Assembly: GCF_023699475.1 (NCBI RefSeq) | Contig: NZ_JALXFV010000011.1 | Coordinates: 50,660-114,659 of the forward strand | DNA: 64,000 bases | Direction: 5' to 3' | Source of the DNA: Halomarina rubra | GTDB taxonomy: Archaea; Halobacteriota; Halobacteria; Halobacteriales; Haloarculaceae | Part shown: positions 33,639-41,801 of the stretch, in pieces | Layout of the letters: every line of letters starts with the position of its first letter | Numbering within the stretch: position 1 is the first letter of the stretch | Position numbers and translations under genes: made by a program | Notes under the pieces: model-generated | What the model was told of the DNA's origin: nothing | Database searches by the model: none | What the model saw: the letters and a program-made list of their open reading frames with translations, nothing else

Positions 33639-34850
33639 ATGCACACCGCCGAGCGCGAGGGCGACCCGGAGACGTCGCTCCGGTTCCGCCACGAGCGCAT
33701 CGACGACAGCCCTCCAGTCGGTCTTCTCAGTACGTGCGAACCGACGGACCTGACCGGCGACGGTCACCCCGACGTCATCGTCAGCGGCCTCGGTGCGCGC
33801 CCCGAACTCTCCGTCGCGGGCAAGCGCATCCTCGTCCGCCAACTGCCCGGTATGGAGGCGCTGTTCCAGCGCCTGGAGACGCCCGTCGTCTGGTACGAGA
33901 ACCCCGGCACAGAGGGGCAGTGGAAGCGCCACGCACTGACGACCGAGCGGAACCTCCACCTCGACGTGGGCGCGTGCGTCGCGGACGTCGACGGCGACGG
34001 TCGCGTCGACTTCCTCGTCGGACAGGGGTACGACGGCAGCGACGTCTACTGGTTCCAGCAACCCGCGGACCCCCGCGAGGAGTGGACGAAACACCTCGTC
34101 ACCGACCGGTTCCAGAAGTACCACGACCTGCTGGTCGCGGACGTCGACGACGACGGCGAGGACGAACTCGTCGGGCTCTCCCAGGAGGCCGAGACGGTGT
34201 TCTACTACGACGTCCCCGCGGACCCGACCGTCGAGCCGTGGCCCGAAGCGAACTGCCACGTCGTCGACGAGGGCGTCGACCTCGAAGGGCTGTGGGTCGG
34301 CGACATCGACGGCGACGGCCGCTCGGAACTCGTCGCCGGGCCGCACGTCTACCACCGCACGGATGGCGGTGACGACGGCGACCGCTGGGAGCGGGAGGTC
34401 GTCGCCGAGGGCTGGGAGAAGACCCGCGTCGCCGTGGCGGACCTCGACGGCGACGGCGACCCCGAACTCCTGCTCAGCGAGGGCGACGCTCCGCTGTACG
34501 GCACCCACCCCGGTCGCGTCGGCTGGTTCGACTACGACGGCGAGACGTGGACCGAACACCTGCTCGCCGACGAGTTGTACTGCCCCCACAGCCTCCAAGT
34601 CGGGGACCTGACCGGCGACGGCCACCTCGACGTCGTCGTCGGGGAGATGGCCCACCGCCACAACGACGACCCCGTCCTCTACGCGTTCGTCAATCGCGGC
34701 GACGGGACGTTCGACCGGCAGGTCGTCGAGCGAGGCGTCGAGACCCACGAGGCGAAACTGCTCGACCTGACCGGCGACGGTCGTCTCGACATCGTCAGCA
34801 AGTCCTACGGACCGCGGAAGCACGTCGACGTCTGGTACAACGGAAACTGA
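33639..34850 (+). CDS. FG-GAP/VCBS repeat protein (beta-propeller), apparently without signal peptide
   Basis: 403 residues from ATG 33639. At least five repeats contain the calcium-binding Asp-x-Asp-x-Asp-Gly pattern (DLTGDGHPDVIVSG, DVDGDGRVDFLVGQG, DIDGDGRSELVAGPH, DLDGDGDPELLLSEG, DLTGDGHLDVVVGEM), as in integrin-like seven-bladed propellers. No Sec, Tat or lipoprotein signal is visible, which is unusual because most such proteins are extracellular. The start lies a normal leaderless distance from its promoter, so a missing signal is probably real. It is divergent from the GalE-like gene. Confidence 0.82.
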   Translation: MHTAEREGDPETSLRFRHERIDDSPPVGLLSTCEPTDLTGDGHPDVIVSGLGARPELSVAGKRILVRQLPGMEALFQRLETPVVWYENPGTEGQWKRHALTTERNLHLDVGACVADVDGDGRVDFLVGQGYDGSDVYWFQQPADPREEWTKHLVTDRFQKYHDLLVADVDDDGEDELVGLSQEAETVFYYDVPADPTVEPWPEANCHVVDEGVDLEGLWVGDIDGDGRSELVAGPHVYHRTDGGDDGDRWEREVVAEGWEKTRVAVADLDGDGDPELLLSEGDAPLYGTHPGRVGWFDYDGETWTEHLLADELYCPHSLQVGDLTGDGHLDVVVGEMAHRHNDDPVLYAFVNRGDGTFDRQVVERGVETHEAKLLDLTGDGRLDIVSKSYGPRKHVDVWYNGN

Positions 34851-34956
34851 ACGCCACCCGTGTGGTTCGGTACCGTGGTCTGTTCCGCGGAACTCCTTTC
34901 CGGTTATAACCTCCTTTTCTGTCACAGCGTTCGGTTCTCCGAATTACATCGCCTGG

Positions 34957-34970
34957 TAACAATACTGTTA
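34957..34970. promoter_or_regulatory. Palindrome TAACA-ATAC-TGTTA overlapping the promoter of the beta-helix gene
   Basis: A perfect 5-bp inverted repeat with a 4-nt centre covers the TAACAA promoter element (GGTAACAATA, 34955-34964), 29 nt upstream of ATG 34994. It could be an operator or a bidirectional promoter element. Confidence 0.4.
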
Positions 34971-34993
34971 TACCGAGCAGTCACGCCCGCTGA

Positions 34994-37051
34994 ATGACAT
35001 CGAAACAGTACCTCGCGGTCGCGTTCGCCGTCCTGACGGTCCTCTCGGGGGCAGTCGCCGGCGTCGCAGTCACCGGGACTGCCGCAGCCGCTCCACAGGA
35101 CGTCTCCTCGTGTACGGTCATCGACGAGGCAGGCGAGTATCGGCTGACGAACGACATCACGAACGAGAGCGCCCAGACGTGTATCGAGATTGCGGCGGAG
35201 AACGCCACGCTCGACGGTAACGGCTACACTATCGACGGAGTGAACGGAGACGGGCAGGGTGTCTACCTCACCGGGGGAGCAGAAGTGTCCGACGTCACCG
35301 TCACCAGCTTCGAGCGCGGTGCCACCGTGGTCGACGACCCCGTCGTCCGTGACAGCACGTTCGTGAACAACACCGTCGGCATCGAGATACCCTCCAACTT
35401 CGATGGCGTCGTCGAGAACAGCGTCATCGCGCGGAACGGGGAGGGCATCACGACCAGCAATGCCGATGCGGGGACGATTCGAAACACCCGTATCGTCGAG
35501 AACGACGATGACGGTATCGAAGCCGGCATCTACGGTGGTATTGGCATCGAAGACAGCCTCGTCGCCGACAACGGCGGCACCGGCTACTCCCTCGCCGACG
35601 GCTACGTCGAGAGCGAGAACACCACCTACCGGAACAACGGAGGTAACGGCATCTCCGTCGGTCTCGGTGGTGTCTACTCGACAGGCGACACTATCGTCGA
35701 CAACGCCGGAAACGGCATCTCCACGAGTGGTATCGTCGAACTCGACGGCACCACCGTCGAGAACAACGGTGACGACGGTGTCTACACCAGACAGGGAACC
35801 TACGCACGAGATGGCCTCGACATCACGGACAGTGTGATTCGAGGGAACGACGGGGACGGCGTCGACGCTGGCCTCGAAGGAACCCCCTCCGGGATTCACG
35901 GCAGCGTCATCGCCGACAACGGTGGTCTCGGTGTGAAGGTCGTCACCGCCGACACCAGCGCCGTCCCGCGGAAACCGACCGTCAACGCGACGGGCAACTA
36001 CTGGGGGTCGAGCGACGGTCCCTCCAGCGAGACGACCGAACCGCTCGAAGACCCGTACACGGGTGCGCTCGCGAACGGCTCTGGTGACGCCGTCAGCGAG
36101 AACGCTACGCAGGAGGGCGTCTCGAACGTCCACTTCGACAGTTACCTCACCGAGAACCCGTTCACCAGCGACGACGGTGGCTCCAGCGAGTTCATGATCG
36201 AGGTCACGGACTACGACGAGACCGTGACGGTCGGCGAGACCTACACGGTCAACGCGACGGTCTCGAACGTCGGTGCAGCGGGCACCGAGACCCTCGAAGC
36301 GGGCTTCGACACCGACGGTGACAGTCAGGTCGACGTCGGCACCGAACGCGACCTGACGCTCGGCTACGAGGGCGTCGAGGACGTCAGCTTCGAACTGTCG
36401 ACCGACGACCTCGAACCGGGTAACTACACGCTCGTCGTCTCCGGCGACCAGAACGACGACCCGCGTCCGGTCACCGTCGTCGCCGCCGATGACGAGCAGA
36501 ACGACGACGAGCAGAACGACAGTGACGAGGAGACTGACGGTGACGACTCCGAGGATTCGGACGAGTCGGATGACTCCGAATCCGACGACGGCACTGACGA
36601 CAGCGAGTCGTCGACGAGTGCCTACCAGATCGACGTCGCAGCGGGCGACGTCATCGAGACCCTCGGCGACGACGAAGAGGACTTCTACGGCACGCAGGGT
36701 CGCCTCCTACAGGCCCAGACCGTCCTCGCCGACGGCACCGTGACGGGCACGTACATGGTGCCGAACGAGGAGGTCACGAAGTCTCTCGCTGGCTGTGAAG
36801 TCAGCTACACGCCGGTGAGCTACGACGGCGACACCGGTGAGGTCACGCTCTCGGTCAGCGTCGACGGCGACGCCGACTGCGAGGGTGTCACGCTGACGCT
36901 CGCGGGCTACGAACTGCCCGGCGACGACACGACGTTCGTCCGCGCGAACGCGGACGGCCAGGAACTCGTCGACTACCAGACCGTCACCCTCGGCGCTGGT
37001 GAATCGGGCACGGTCACCATCGACCTCACCGACGAGTCCGGCGACAACTGA
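34994..37051 (+). CDS. Secreted beta-helix surface protein with CARDB-like and acidic linker regions
   Basis: 685 residues. A Sec signal peptide (hydrophobic stretch about 7-30, then Ala-Ala-Ala-Pro) is followed by a right-handed beta-helix (about 40-330) with repeated Asn-Asn/Asn-Gly-Gly turns (NSVIARNGEG, SLVADNGGTG, VIADNGGLG), and NYWGSSDGPSS near 335. A CARDB/Ig-like domain spans about 398-495. An Asp/Glu/Ser-rich linker (about 497-535) leads to a C-terminal beta domain with two Cys residues. Several Asn-x-Ser/Thr sites could be N-glycosylated. No PGF-CTERM anchor is seen. It may bind or process cell-surface glycans. Confidence 0.83.
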   Translation: MTSKQYLAVAFAVLTVLSGAVAGVAVTGTAAAAPQDVSSCTVIDEAGEYRLTNDITNESAQTCIEIAAENATLDGNGYTIDGVNGDGQGVYLTGGAEVSDVTVTSFERGATVVDDPVVRDSTFVNNTVGIEIPSNFDGVVENSVIARNGEGITTSNADAGTIRNTRIVENDDDGIEAGIYGGIGIEDSLVADNGGTGYSLADGYVESENTTYRNNGGNGISVGLGGVYSTGDTIVDNAGNGISTSGIVELDGTTVENNGDDGVYTRQGTYARDGLDITDSVIRGNDGDGVDAGLEGTPSGIHGSVIADNGGLGVKVVTADTSAVPRKPTVNATGNYWGSSDGPSSETTEPLEDPYTGALANGSGDAVSENATQEGVSNVHFDSYLTENPFTSDDGGSSEFMIEVTDYDETVTVGETYTVNATVSNVGAAGTETLEAGFDTDGDSQVDVGTERDLTLGYEGVEDVSFELSTDDLEPGNYTLVVSGDQNDDPRPVTVVAADDEQNDDEQNDSDEETDGDDSEDSDESDDSESDDGTDDSESSTSAYQIDVAAGDVIETLGDDEEDFYGTQGRLLQAQTVLADGTVTGTYMVPNEEVTKSLAGCEVSYTPVSYDGDTGEVTLSVSVDGDADCEGVTLTLAGYELPGDDTTFVRANADGQELVDYQTVTLGAGESGTVTIDLTDESGDN

Positions 37052-37071
37052 ACGGTCCGTAGAACACTCCT

Positions 37072-37080
37072 CGATTTTTT
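37072..37080 (+). terminator. T-rich terminator of the beta-helix gene
   Basis: GATTTTTTC lies about 20 nt after the stop codon at 37051, typical of archaeal oligo-T termination. A CGCTCG-ACCGC-CGAGCG hairpin follows at about 37085-37101, near the convergent small gene. Confidence 0.55.
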
Positions 37081-37105
37081 CGGACGCTCGACCGCCGAGC
37101 GTCGC

Positions 37106-37288
37106 TCAGTGCGACTCGTTCAGGTCGACGCAGTGGTCGGGGTCCGCACTGATCCAGCGCTCGGCCCCGACGGTGTCCTGGCCGGGCGTCGGGTCGTAGA
37201 AGACGATGTCGCCGTCTTCGGTCTGACACGCGACGAGGTCGACGCTCGGTTCGTCCGCAACGCGGATGTCGGGGTCACTGGCTGCCAT
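37106..37288 (-). CDS. Small haloarchaeal protein with a WISAD motif (DUF7511-like)
   Basis: 60 residues from ATG 37288, preceded by GAGGAG. The sequence has a Phe-Tyr-Asp-Pro element, then Glu-Arg-Trp-Ile-Ser-Ala-Asp and a short tail ending Val-Asp-Leu, the same order as in the proteins at 185-406 and 41177-41362. GCTAACACCG ends about 25 nt upstream. Function unknown. Confidence 0.72.
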   Translation of the reverse strand: MAASDPDIRVADEPSVDLVACQTEDGDIVFYDPTPGQDTVGAERWISADPDHCVDLNESH

Positions 37289-37391
37289 GGTCACTCCTCT
37301 CTGGAACCTGTACGGTGTTAGCTAATTACTCACTACCGGATAGGTCTCGATTCGGAGAATTTCGGCCCACCGGGTGCCGGTAGTGGTCGGC

Positions 37392-38225
37392 TTACGACCG
37401 TGGCGCGTCCAGCAGCGCGGCCAGGCCGGGGTCGAACTTCGGGTCGATGGGGGGGTGTTCGCGCGTGACGGCCATCGGACACTCCTCGGGGGCCTGTGAC
37501 TCGTCGGCGCTGAACAGGTACTGGGGCCACTCGCGGTCGCCGTCGACGCCCCAGTCGCCGAGGTCGGCGTGGGGGCAGACGCCGTCGTAGTCGACGAGAC
37601 GGTCCTGGACGACCTCGCGGGCGTGCTGGCCGGCGTCGGTGTCGGCGGTCACGCCGAGGTTCTCGAACAGGGCGCGGGGCTGGAAGGTTATCTCCAGGCC
37701 GACCGGGCAGTAGCGGCTCATCCGGTCGTCGTAGAACGGCGCGCGACAGGTCGGGAACATCGGGACGCCGCCGAAGGAGAACTCCCACTCCTCGTCGTCT
37801 GGGTCGGTGGGGATGTCGGAGGGCCACGGCTCGGGGTCGTGGACGTGGAGGAACTGGAGGACGTGCCACAGCGCCTCGTGGTACTCGGCTTCGGTCGTCA
37901 CGTCGGGCGAGGGCCGGAAGAACGTCACTAGCGACGCCCGCGCGGCGTGGTCTTCGTAACGCTGGAGGTACTCGTAGAGCGTGTCGCGCAGGCCGAGCAG
38001 GGCGTCCCGGTCGGTCAGCGACGGGACGGCGGCGTAGAGGGGGTCGCCGGCCCGAACCGACTCGCTGCCGAAGTGACACGGGAACGGCGTCCCCTCGCGC
38101 TCGCCGAGCAACCCGTCGCGGAACGTCCGCCAGTGGTCGGCGAGCCACTGCGGGGCGTCGTCGGCCGTCGCCCGCGCGGCCAGCGTCTCCTGGTCCAGCA
38201 GCGACTGGACCCCGGGTTCGTTCAT
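37392..38225 (-). CDS. YqcI/YcgG family protein
   Basis: 277 residues from ATG 38225. FPCHFGSESVRAGDPLY, LVTFFRPSP, ALWHVLQFLHVHDPEPWP and YCPVGLEITFQPRALFEN form the pattern of the YqcI/YcgG family. Two conserved Cys-containing segments (PTCRAPF and CPVG) are present. The biochemical function is unknown; bacterial relatives are sometimes linked to nonribosomal or cell-wall pathways. It lies 112 nt downstream of the formyltransferase-like gene on the same strand and may share its mRNA. Confidence 0.75.
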   Translation of the reverse strand: MNEPGVQSLLDQETLAARATADDAPQWLADHWRTFRDGLLGEREGTPFPCHFGSESVRAGDPLYAAVPSLTDRDALLGLRDTLYEYLQRYEDHAARASLVTFFRPSPDVTTEAEYHEALWHVLQFLHVHDPEPWPSDIPTDPDDEEWEFSFGGVPMFPTCRAPFYDDRMSRYCPVGLEITFQPRALFENLGVTADTDAGQHAREVVQDRLVDYDGVCPHADLGDWGVDGDREWPQYLFSADESQAPEECPMAVTREHPPIDPKFDPGLAALLDAPRS

Positions 38226-38337
38226 ATCTCGGAGTAGGAGTCGGCGGACTTGTGAGCATCGCATTCGGCGTCGTCGGGGCCGAGGCGCGTCGCTCGCCGA
38301 ACGTCGAGGCGGCGAAGTCGGGGCGGGCCGGGCGTCC

Positions 38338-39258
38338 TCAGCGACCGAGCAGACCGCGGACGCTCCCGACGGCGTTCTTCGCGAGGAACCGGGCGGTCTC
38401 GCGGGCGTCGGGGTCGGTGTAGAGCGCGCCGAGGTCGTCGCTGGGGAGGGTCGTCGGCTCCTCGCCCGCGCGGAGCGAGGCCAGTCCCGCCGACAGCATC
38501 CCGGTCGAGACGGCGAAGAGGCGGCGTTCGACCTCGCGCCAGGTGTCGGCGTCCGAGATGTCGGTCGTCCACAGCTTCACGACCGCGCCGCCGTCGAGCG
38601 TCTCGGTGAGGCGCTGGAGGGTGACGCCCGCCTGGTCCGCGCCTTCGAGGAACTCCCACGCGCCGACCGGACGGCCCCGGTAGCGCCGGAGGTCGCCGTG
38701 GTGGAAGCTGAGGACGCCGTACTTCGGTTCGGTGAGGACGTCGCCCTTGATGATGCCGAAGCCGAAGCGCAGGACGACGTCGGTGTCGGCGGCGATGTCG
38801 TCGACGACGTCCTCGGGGAGCACCTGGCCGAACGACTCGGCGGGTTCGGGGGTACACGGGACGCGCTCGGCGTCGGCCCACGGCAGGTCGTCGAGCGGAA
38901 CCCACCGGAGGTGGTCGGGCGTGTCGAGGACGTTGTGGTACGCCGAGACCACCGCCCACGGCCCGTAGTCGCGGGCGGTGTCGACGTACCGCCGGAGCGT
39001 GGCGAGACGGTCGCCGTCGAGGCTCTCGGCGACCTCGTCGTTGATGACGACGCGTTCGACCGACAGCACGCCGTCGTCGACGGCCTGGGCCACGGCGTCG
39101 ACCGCCCACTGGCGCATCGCCGGCCCGTCGAGCAACAGCGTCGCGGGCGTCGGCGGGGCGTCGGCGGGTGCGGTCGCCGCCGCGGTGGTCTCGGCGTCCG
39201 CGTCGGTCGTGGCGGTGTCGGTGTCGACGCCCGCCTCGGCGGTCGCGTCGTCGCTCAC
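38338..39258 (-). CDS. Formyltransferase-like protein (copy 1)
   Basis: 306 residues from GTG 39258, which overlaps the deacetylase stop (GTGA). The first 45 residues are an acidic Thr/Ala/Asp extension absent from the copy at 62878. The core has DVVLRFGFGIIKGDVL, then YGVLSFHHGDLRRYRGRPVGAWEF, corresponding to the catalytic His and Arg-Gly region of the formyl_trans_N domain (methionyl-tRNA and amino-sugar formyltransferases). QLTETLDGGAVV follows. Pairing with a deacetylase suggests that a sugar N-acetyl group is removed and replaced with a formyl group. This is inference. Confidence 0.78.
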   Translation of the reverse strand: MSDDATAEAGVDTDTATTDADAETTAAATAPADAPPTPATLLLDGPAMRQWAVDAVAQAVDDGVLSVERVVINDEVAESLDGDRLATLRRYVDTARDYGPWAVVSAYHNVLDTPDHLRWVPLDDLPWADAERVPCTPEPAESFGQVLPEDVVDDIAADTDVVLRFGFGIIKGDVLTEPKYGVLSFHHGDLRRYRGRPVGAWEFLEGADQAGVTLQRLTETLDGGAVVKLWTTDISDADTWREVERRLFAVSTGMLSAGLASLRAGEEPTTLPSDDLGALYTDPDARETARFLAKNAVGSVRGLLGR

Positions 39259-40229
39259 TGCGTGACCCTCCGTGGGCGCTCGACGTCGTCGCGGACCTCC
39301 TCGTTGACCTCCGCCATCGTCTTCACCTCTAGCTCGCCGCGTTCGACGCGCTCGCCGATGTCGGCGATGAGCGCCTCGATCTGGGGCCACTGGTGGTCGT
39401 TGGCCACGTCGTAGAGGTGGCTCCAGAGGTGGATGTGCCCGCCCGTCTCGACGGCGCGGTCGAGCGCCCGCTCGTGGTACCGGCGGTGGAGTTTCTTCCC
39501 CGTCTCGCGGGGAATCCAGCGGTACGCCGGGTGGGTGTCGTACTCCCCGAGCGGGAGGTACTCGGCGGCGAGCGTCTTGTACACCGGCGAGTACGTCTCG
39601 ACGACCCCGTCGATGAGATGCGGTTCGGCGATGGGGTGGGGGCCGTTGAGGATGGCGACGAGCTTGTGCAGCGGCGTCTTGGGCTCTCCGAAGTCCGGCG
39701 AGCGGTAGTGAGGCACGCGGACGGTCTCGATGCCGACGTCGCGGAGCACGTCGCGTGGCGGACTGCTGTGGCGGGGCGGGACGAGCGAGACGAACTCGTC
39801 GATGCCGTGTTCTTCGTGGATGTCGCGGGCGGTCCGGAGGTCGTGGGCGACCGCCTCGGGCGGGAGCTCTCCGCACTCGACGTGCGAGAACGTGTGGGTG
39901 CAGAGTTCGTGGGCGGTCTCGGCGTCGAGGATGGCTTCGACGAGGTCGGGCGCGTAGAACAGCGGGTCCTCCTCGACGGAGGTGCCGGGGTCGACGTCGA
40001 ACCAGCCCTCGGGGTAGGGCCCCTCGTGGTCGCCGTCGCACGACTCCAGAAACAGGTGTCCGACGACGTTGAACGTGATAGGGACGTCGTGGGTCGCACA
40101 GCAGTCGAGGAGGGCGTGGAGTCGCCGCGTCTCGCGCTCGCGACCCGGCGAAATCTTGTCGAGCAGGCCGTAGCGGGCGACGCCCCACCCGAGTTCGACT
40201 TCGAGACTCATCGTGACAGTACCGGTCAT
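39255..40229 (-). CDS. Polysaccharide deacetylase-like protein (copy 1)
   Basis: 324 residues. The N-terminus MTGTVTMSLEVELGWG aligns with the copy at 61946, which fixes the start. SLEVELGWG replaces the usual NodB Asp-Asp pair, and HELCTHTFSH supplies the metal-binding His-x-x-x-x-His; FVSLVPPRHS lies further on. The NodB fold removes acetyl groups from amino sugars, but the altered first motif makes activity uncertain. CATAACTTAA (40257-40266, minus strand) ends 27 nt upstream, fitting a leaderless mRNA. It forms a translationally coupled pair with the formyltransferase-like gene. Confidence 0.8.
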   Translation of the reverse strand: MTGTVTMSLEVELGWGVARYGLLDKISPGRERETRRLHALLDCCATHDVPITFNVVGHLFLESCDGDHEGPYPEGWFDVDPGTSVEEDPLFYAPDLVEAILDAETAHELCTHTFSHVECGELPPEAVAHDLRTARDIHEEHGIDEFVSLVPPRHSSPPRDVLRDVGIETVRVPHYRSPDFGEPKTPLHKLVAILNGPHPIAEPHLIDGVVETYSPVYKTLAAEYLPLGEYDTHPAYRWIPRETGKKLHRRYHERALDRAVETGGHIHLWSHLYDVANDHQWPQIEALIADIGERVERGELEVKTMAEVNEEVRDDVERPRRVTQ

Positions 40230-40437
40230 TCGTCGCAGTCGTACGCCACACAGCGCTTAAGTTATGAGGAAAGTATGACAGCCGACGGGAGCGTCGGCGT
40301 ACCGCCGTCGGTCGGTAGACGTCTGCTACCCCGGCGGTTTGGCACGTGGCGCGCACACATCGAAAAGCGTTGTCCGTGCTGACAGGTTAGGGAAGGTGCG
40401 GCGCGAGAGCGTCGCCTGTCAGAGGCGTCTTCCGGGC

Positions 40438-40776
40438 TCAGAGCACGAGCATGCCGGTCACGACGGCGGCTCCCACGCCGACGAGCACGAAGCCGAGGTA
40501 CAACACGAGGTTCAGTCTGATGAGCGCGAGCGCGCCGCCGATGGAGTCGTCGCGGGTGACGCTCGCGCCGCTCGCGGCGGCCACTCGACGGTGCAGTCGG
40601 ACGTGAATCGCGATGTACGCCACGACGATAGCGGCGAAGACCCCGAGCGTCGCGAAGACGAGCAGCGACTCCTCCAGGACGACACCGGCGACGAGCGCGA
40701 GCACCGCGGCGACGAACACGAGGTTCATCCCGAGGCTCAGTCGCCGTGCGGTGGCGATGTCTGCATCGTTCGACAT
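40438..40776 (-). CDS. Small three-helix membrane protein
   Basis: 112 residues from ATG 40776 (MSNDADIATARRLSLG). Hydrophobic helices lie near residues 16-36, 41-59 and 85-110, with a basic cytoplasmic loop between the second and third. It resembles uncharacterised haloarchaeal membrane proteins. Function unknown. Confidence 0.65.
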   Translation of the reverse strand: MSNDADIATARRLSLGMNLVFVAAVLALVAGVVLEESLLVFATLGVFAAIVVAYIAIHVRLHRRVAAASGASVTRDDSIGGALALIRLNLVLYLGFVLVGVGAAVVTGMLVL

Positions 40777-40905
40777 ACCCAGACGGTCACTCCAGACACG
40801 GCATACGGATTTCGGTCTCACCCGCCGACTGCCACCGGGCGGTCGGTTCGGCGACCGGTCGCCGTCCGCGTGTCCGACACGACGCGCTGCGGTCGACCGG
40901 ACGGC

Positions 40906-41079
40906 TCACGTGCTGCTGACGGCGAGGGCGGCGACCAGAAGACACCCCGTACTCCCAGCTAACGCGACGGGCAGGGGGACGCCGGCGCTCACCGCTCCGG
41001 CGAGCGTCGTCACCGCGACGACGAGCGGCACGCTCACCACCGTCGGGAGCGCGCCGACGTGTCCACGCGTGTCGGTCAC
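40906..41079 (-). CDS. Possible small two-helix membrane protein
   Basis: 57 residues from GTG 41079 (start uncertain; an in-frame ATG lies at 41199). Two hydrophobic stretches (VVSVPLVVAVTTLAGAVSAGV and VALAGSTGCLLVAALAV) are separated by a Pro turn. No family is recognised, and it could be a chance frame. Confidence 0.4.
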   Translation of the reverse strand: MTDTRGHVGALPTVVSVPLVVAVTTLAGAVSAGVPLPVALAGSTGCLLVAALAVSST

Positions 41080-41176
41080 GGGGACCACCGAGGGTCCGTA
41101 TCGGACCCGTCCGAGTCGCCGCCCGTGTCGACGTGGCCGTCGCTCTCGGTCGTGGATAATCGCGAGAACGACGTCA

Positions 41177-41362
41177 TCAACACCAGTCCGTGGCGTCACA
41201 GAGCAGGTCTTCGTCGACGCTCAGCCACTGTGAGGCGAGGGCGGGGCCGGTGGACTCCGGGTCGTACACCGTGACCACGCCGGGTCGCGTCGGGTCCGGG
41301 GCGTGTGCCAACCCCGACTCGACGGTCGGTTCGCTCTCGGCGGCGACGCGTTCAGTTCGCAT
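41177..41362 (-). CDS. Small haloarchaeal protein with a WLS motif (DUF7511-like)
   Basis: 61 residues from ATG 41362. It has Val-Tyr-Asp-Pro, then Ser-Gln-Trp-Leu-Ser-Val-Asp and an acidic tail, as in the two related proteins at 185-406 and 37106-37288. The stop of the upstream gene lies 11 nt inside this gene, so the two overlap and are coupled. Function unknown. Confidence 0.68.
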   Translation of the reverse strand: MRTERVAAESEPTVESGLAHAPDPTRPGVVTVYDPESTGPALASQWLSVDEDLLCDATDWC

Positions 41363-41558
41363 CGTCCGCGAGCGGTCCGTCACCCGCGTACTCGACGCAG
41401 GCGCGCAGTTCGGCGGCGATCATCTCGACGCGGTGGGAGAACTCCGAAGCGTCGTCGTCGGTGACGACGCCCTCGGTCCACAGCTCGTCGACGAGCGTCT
41501 CGAGGTCGGATTCGGTACGGTCGATGTCGGCCAGCACGGTCGTGTCGTCTCGGCTCAT
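41352..41558 (-). CDS. Small acidic helical protein
   Basis: 68 residues from ATG 41558 (MSRDDTTVLADIDRTESDLETLVDELW). Mostly helical and acidic with heptad-like Leu/Val spacing, so possibly a short coiled coil. It overlaps the WLS-motif gene by 11 nt. No family is recognised. Confidence 0.6.
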   Translation of the reverse strand: MSRDDTTVLADIDRTESDLETLVDELWTEGVVTDDDASEFSHRVEMIAAELRACVEYAGDGPLADDAN

Positions 41559-41801
41559 GACATCCTCTGCTCGTATCGCTACCCGCATGCCGATTGCAGG
41601 TACAGGCGTTCAGCCCTCGCTCTGGTTGAGGCTAGGTGTATAGCGTCCTGCTCGGCCACGCGCAATTCTCGTGACCGCGACCGTCATCTGCCGAGACAGG
41701 TCTGGTCGAGAATGGCACACACGGCGCGGCGGCCGCTGTTGGTACACGCGGCCGCTACGGACGGCGACAACGGTTTTCGGGTGGGCTCCGTAGCTGCCGG
41801 T

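Noticed and set aside
40226..40249. A 7-codon GTG mini-ORF ending in ATGA at the first deacetylase start
   Set aside because: Its start is only 8 nt from the promoter-like element, while the main ATG is at the normal leaderless distance.
38338..40356. A 672-codon frame fusing the region of the deacetylase with the formyltransferase-like protein
   Set aside because: The N-terminal half is the wrong frame of the deacetylase gene; the GTG start at 39258 and the match to the second copy show two separate genes.
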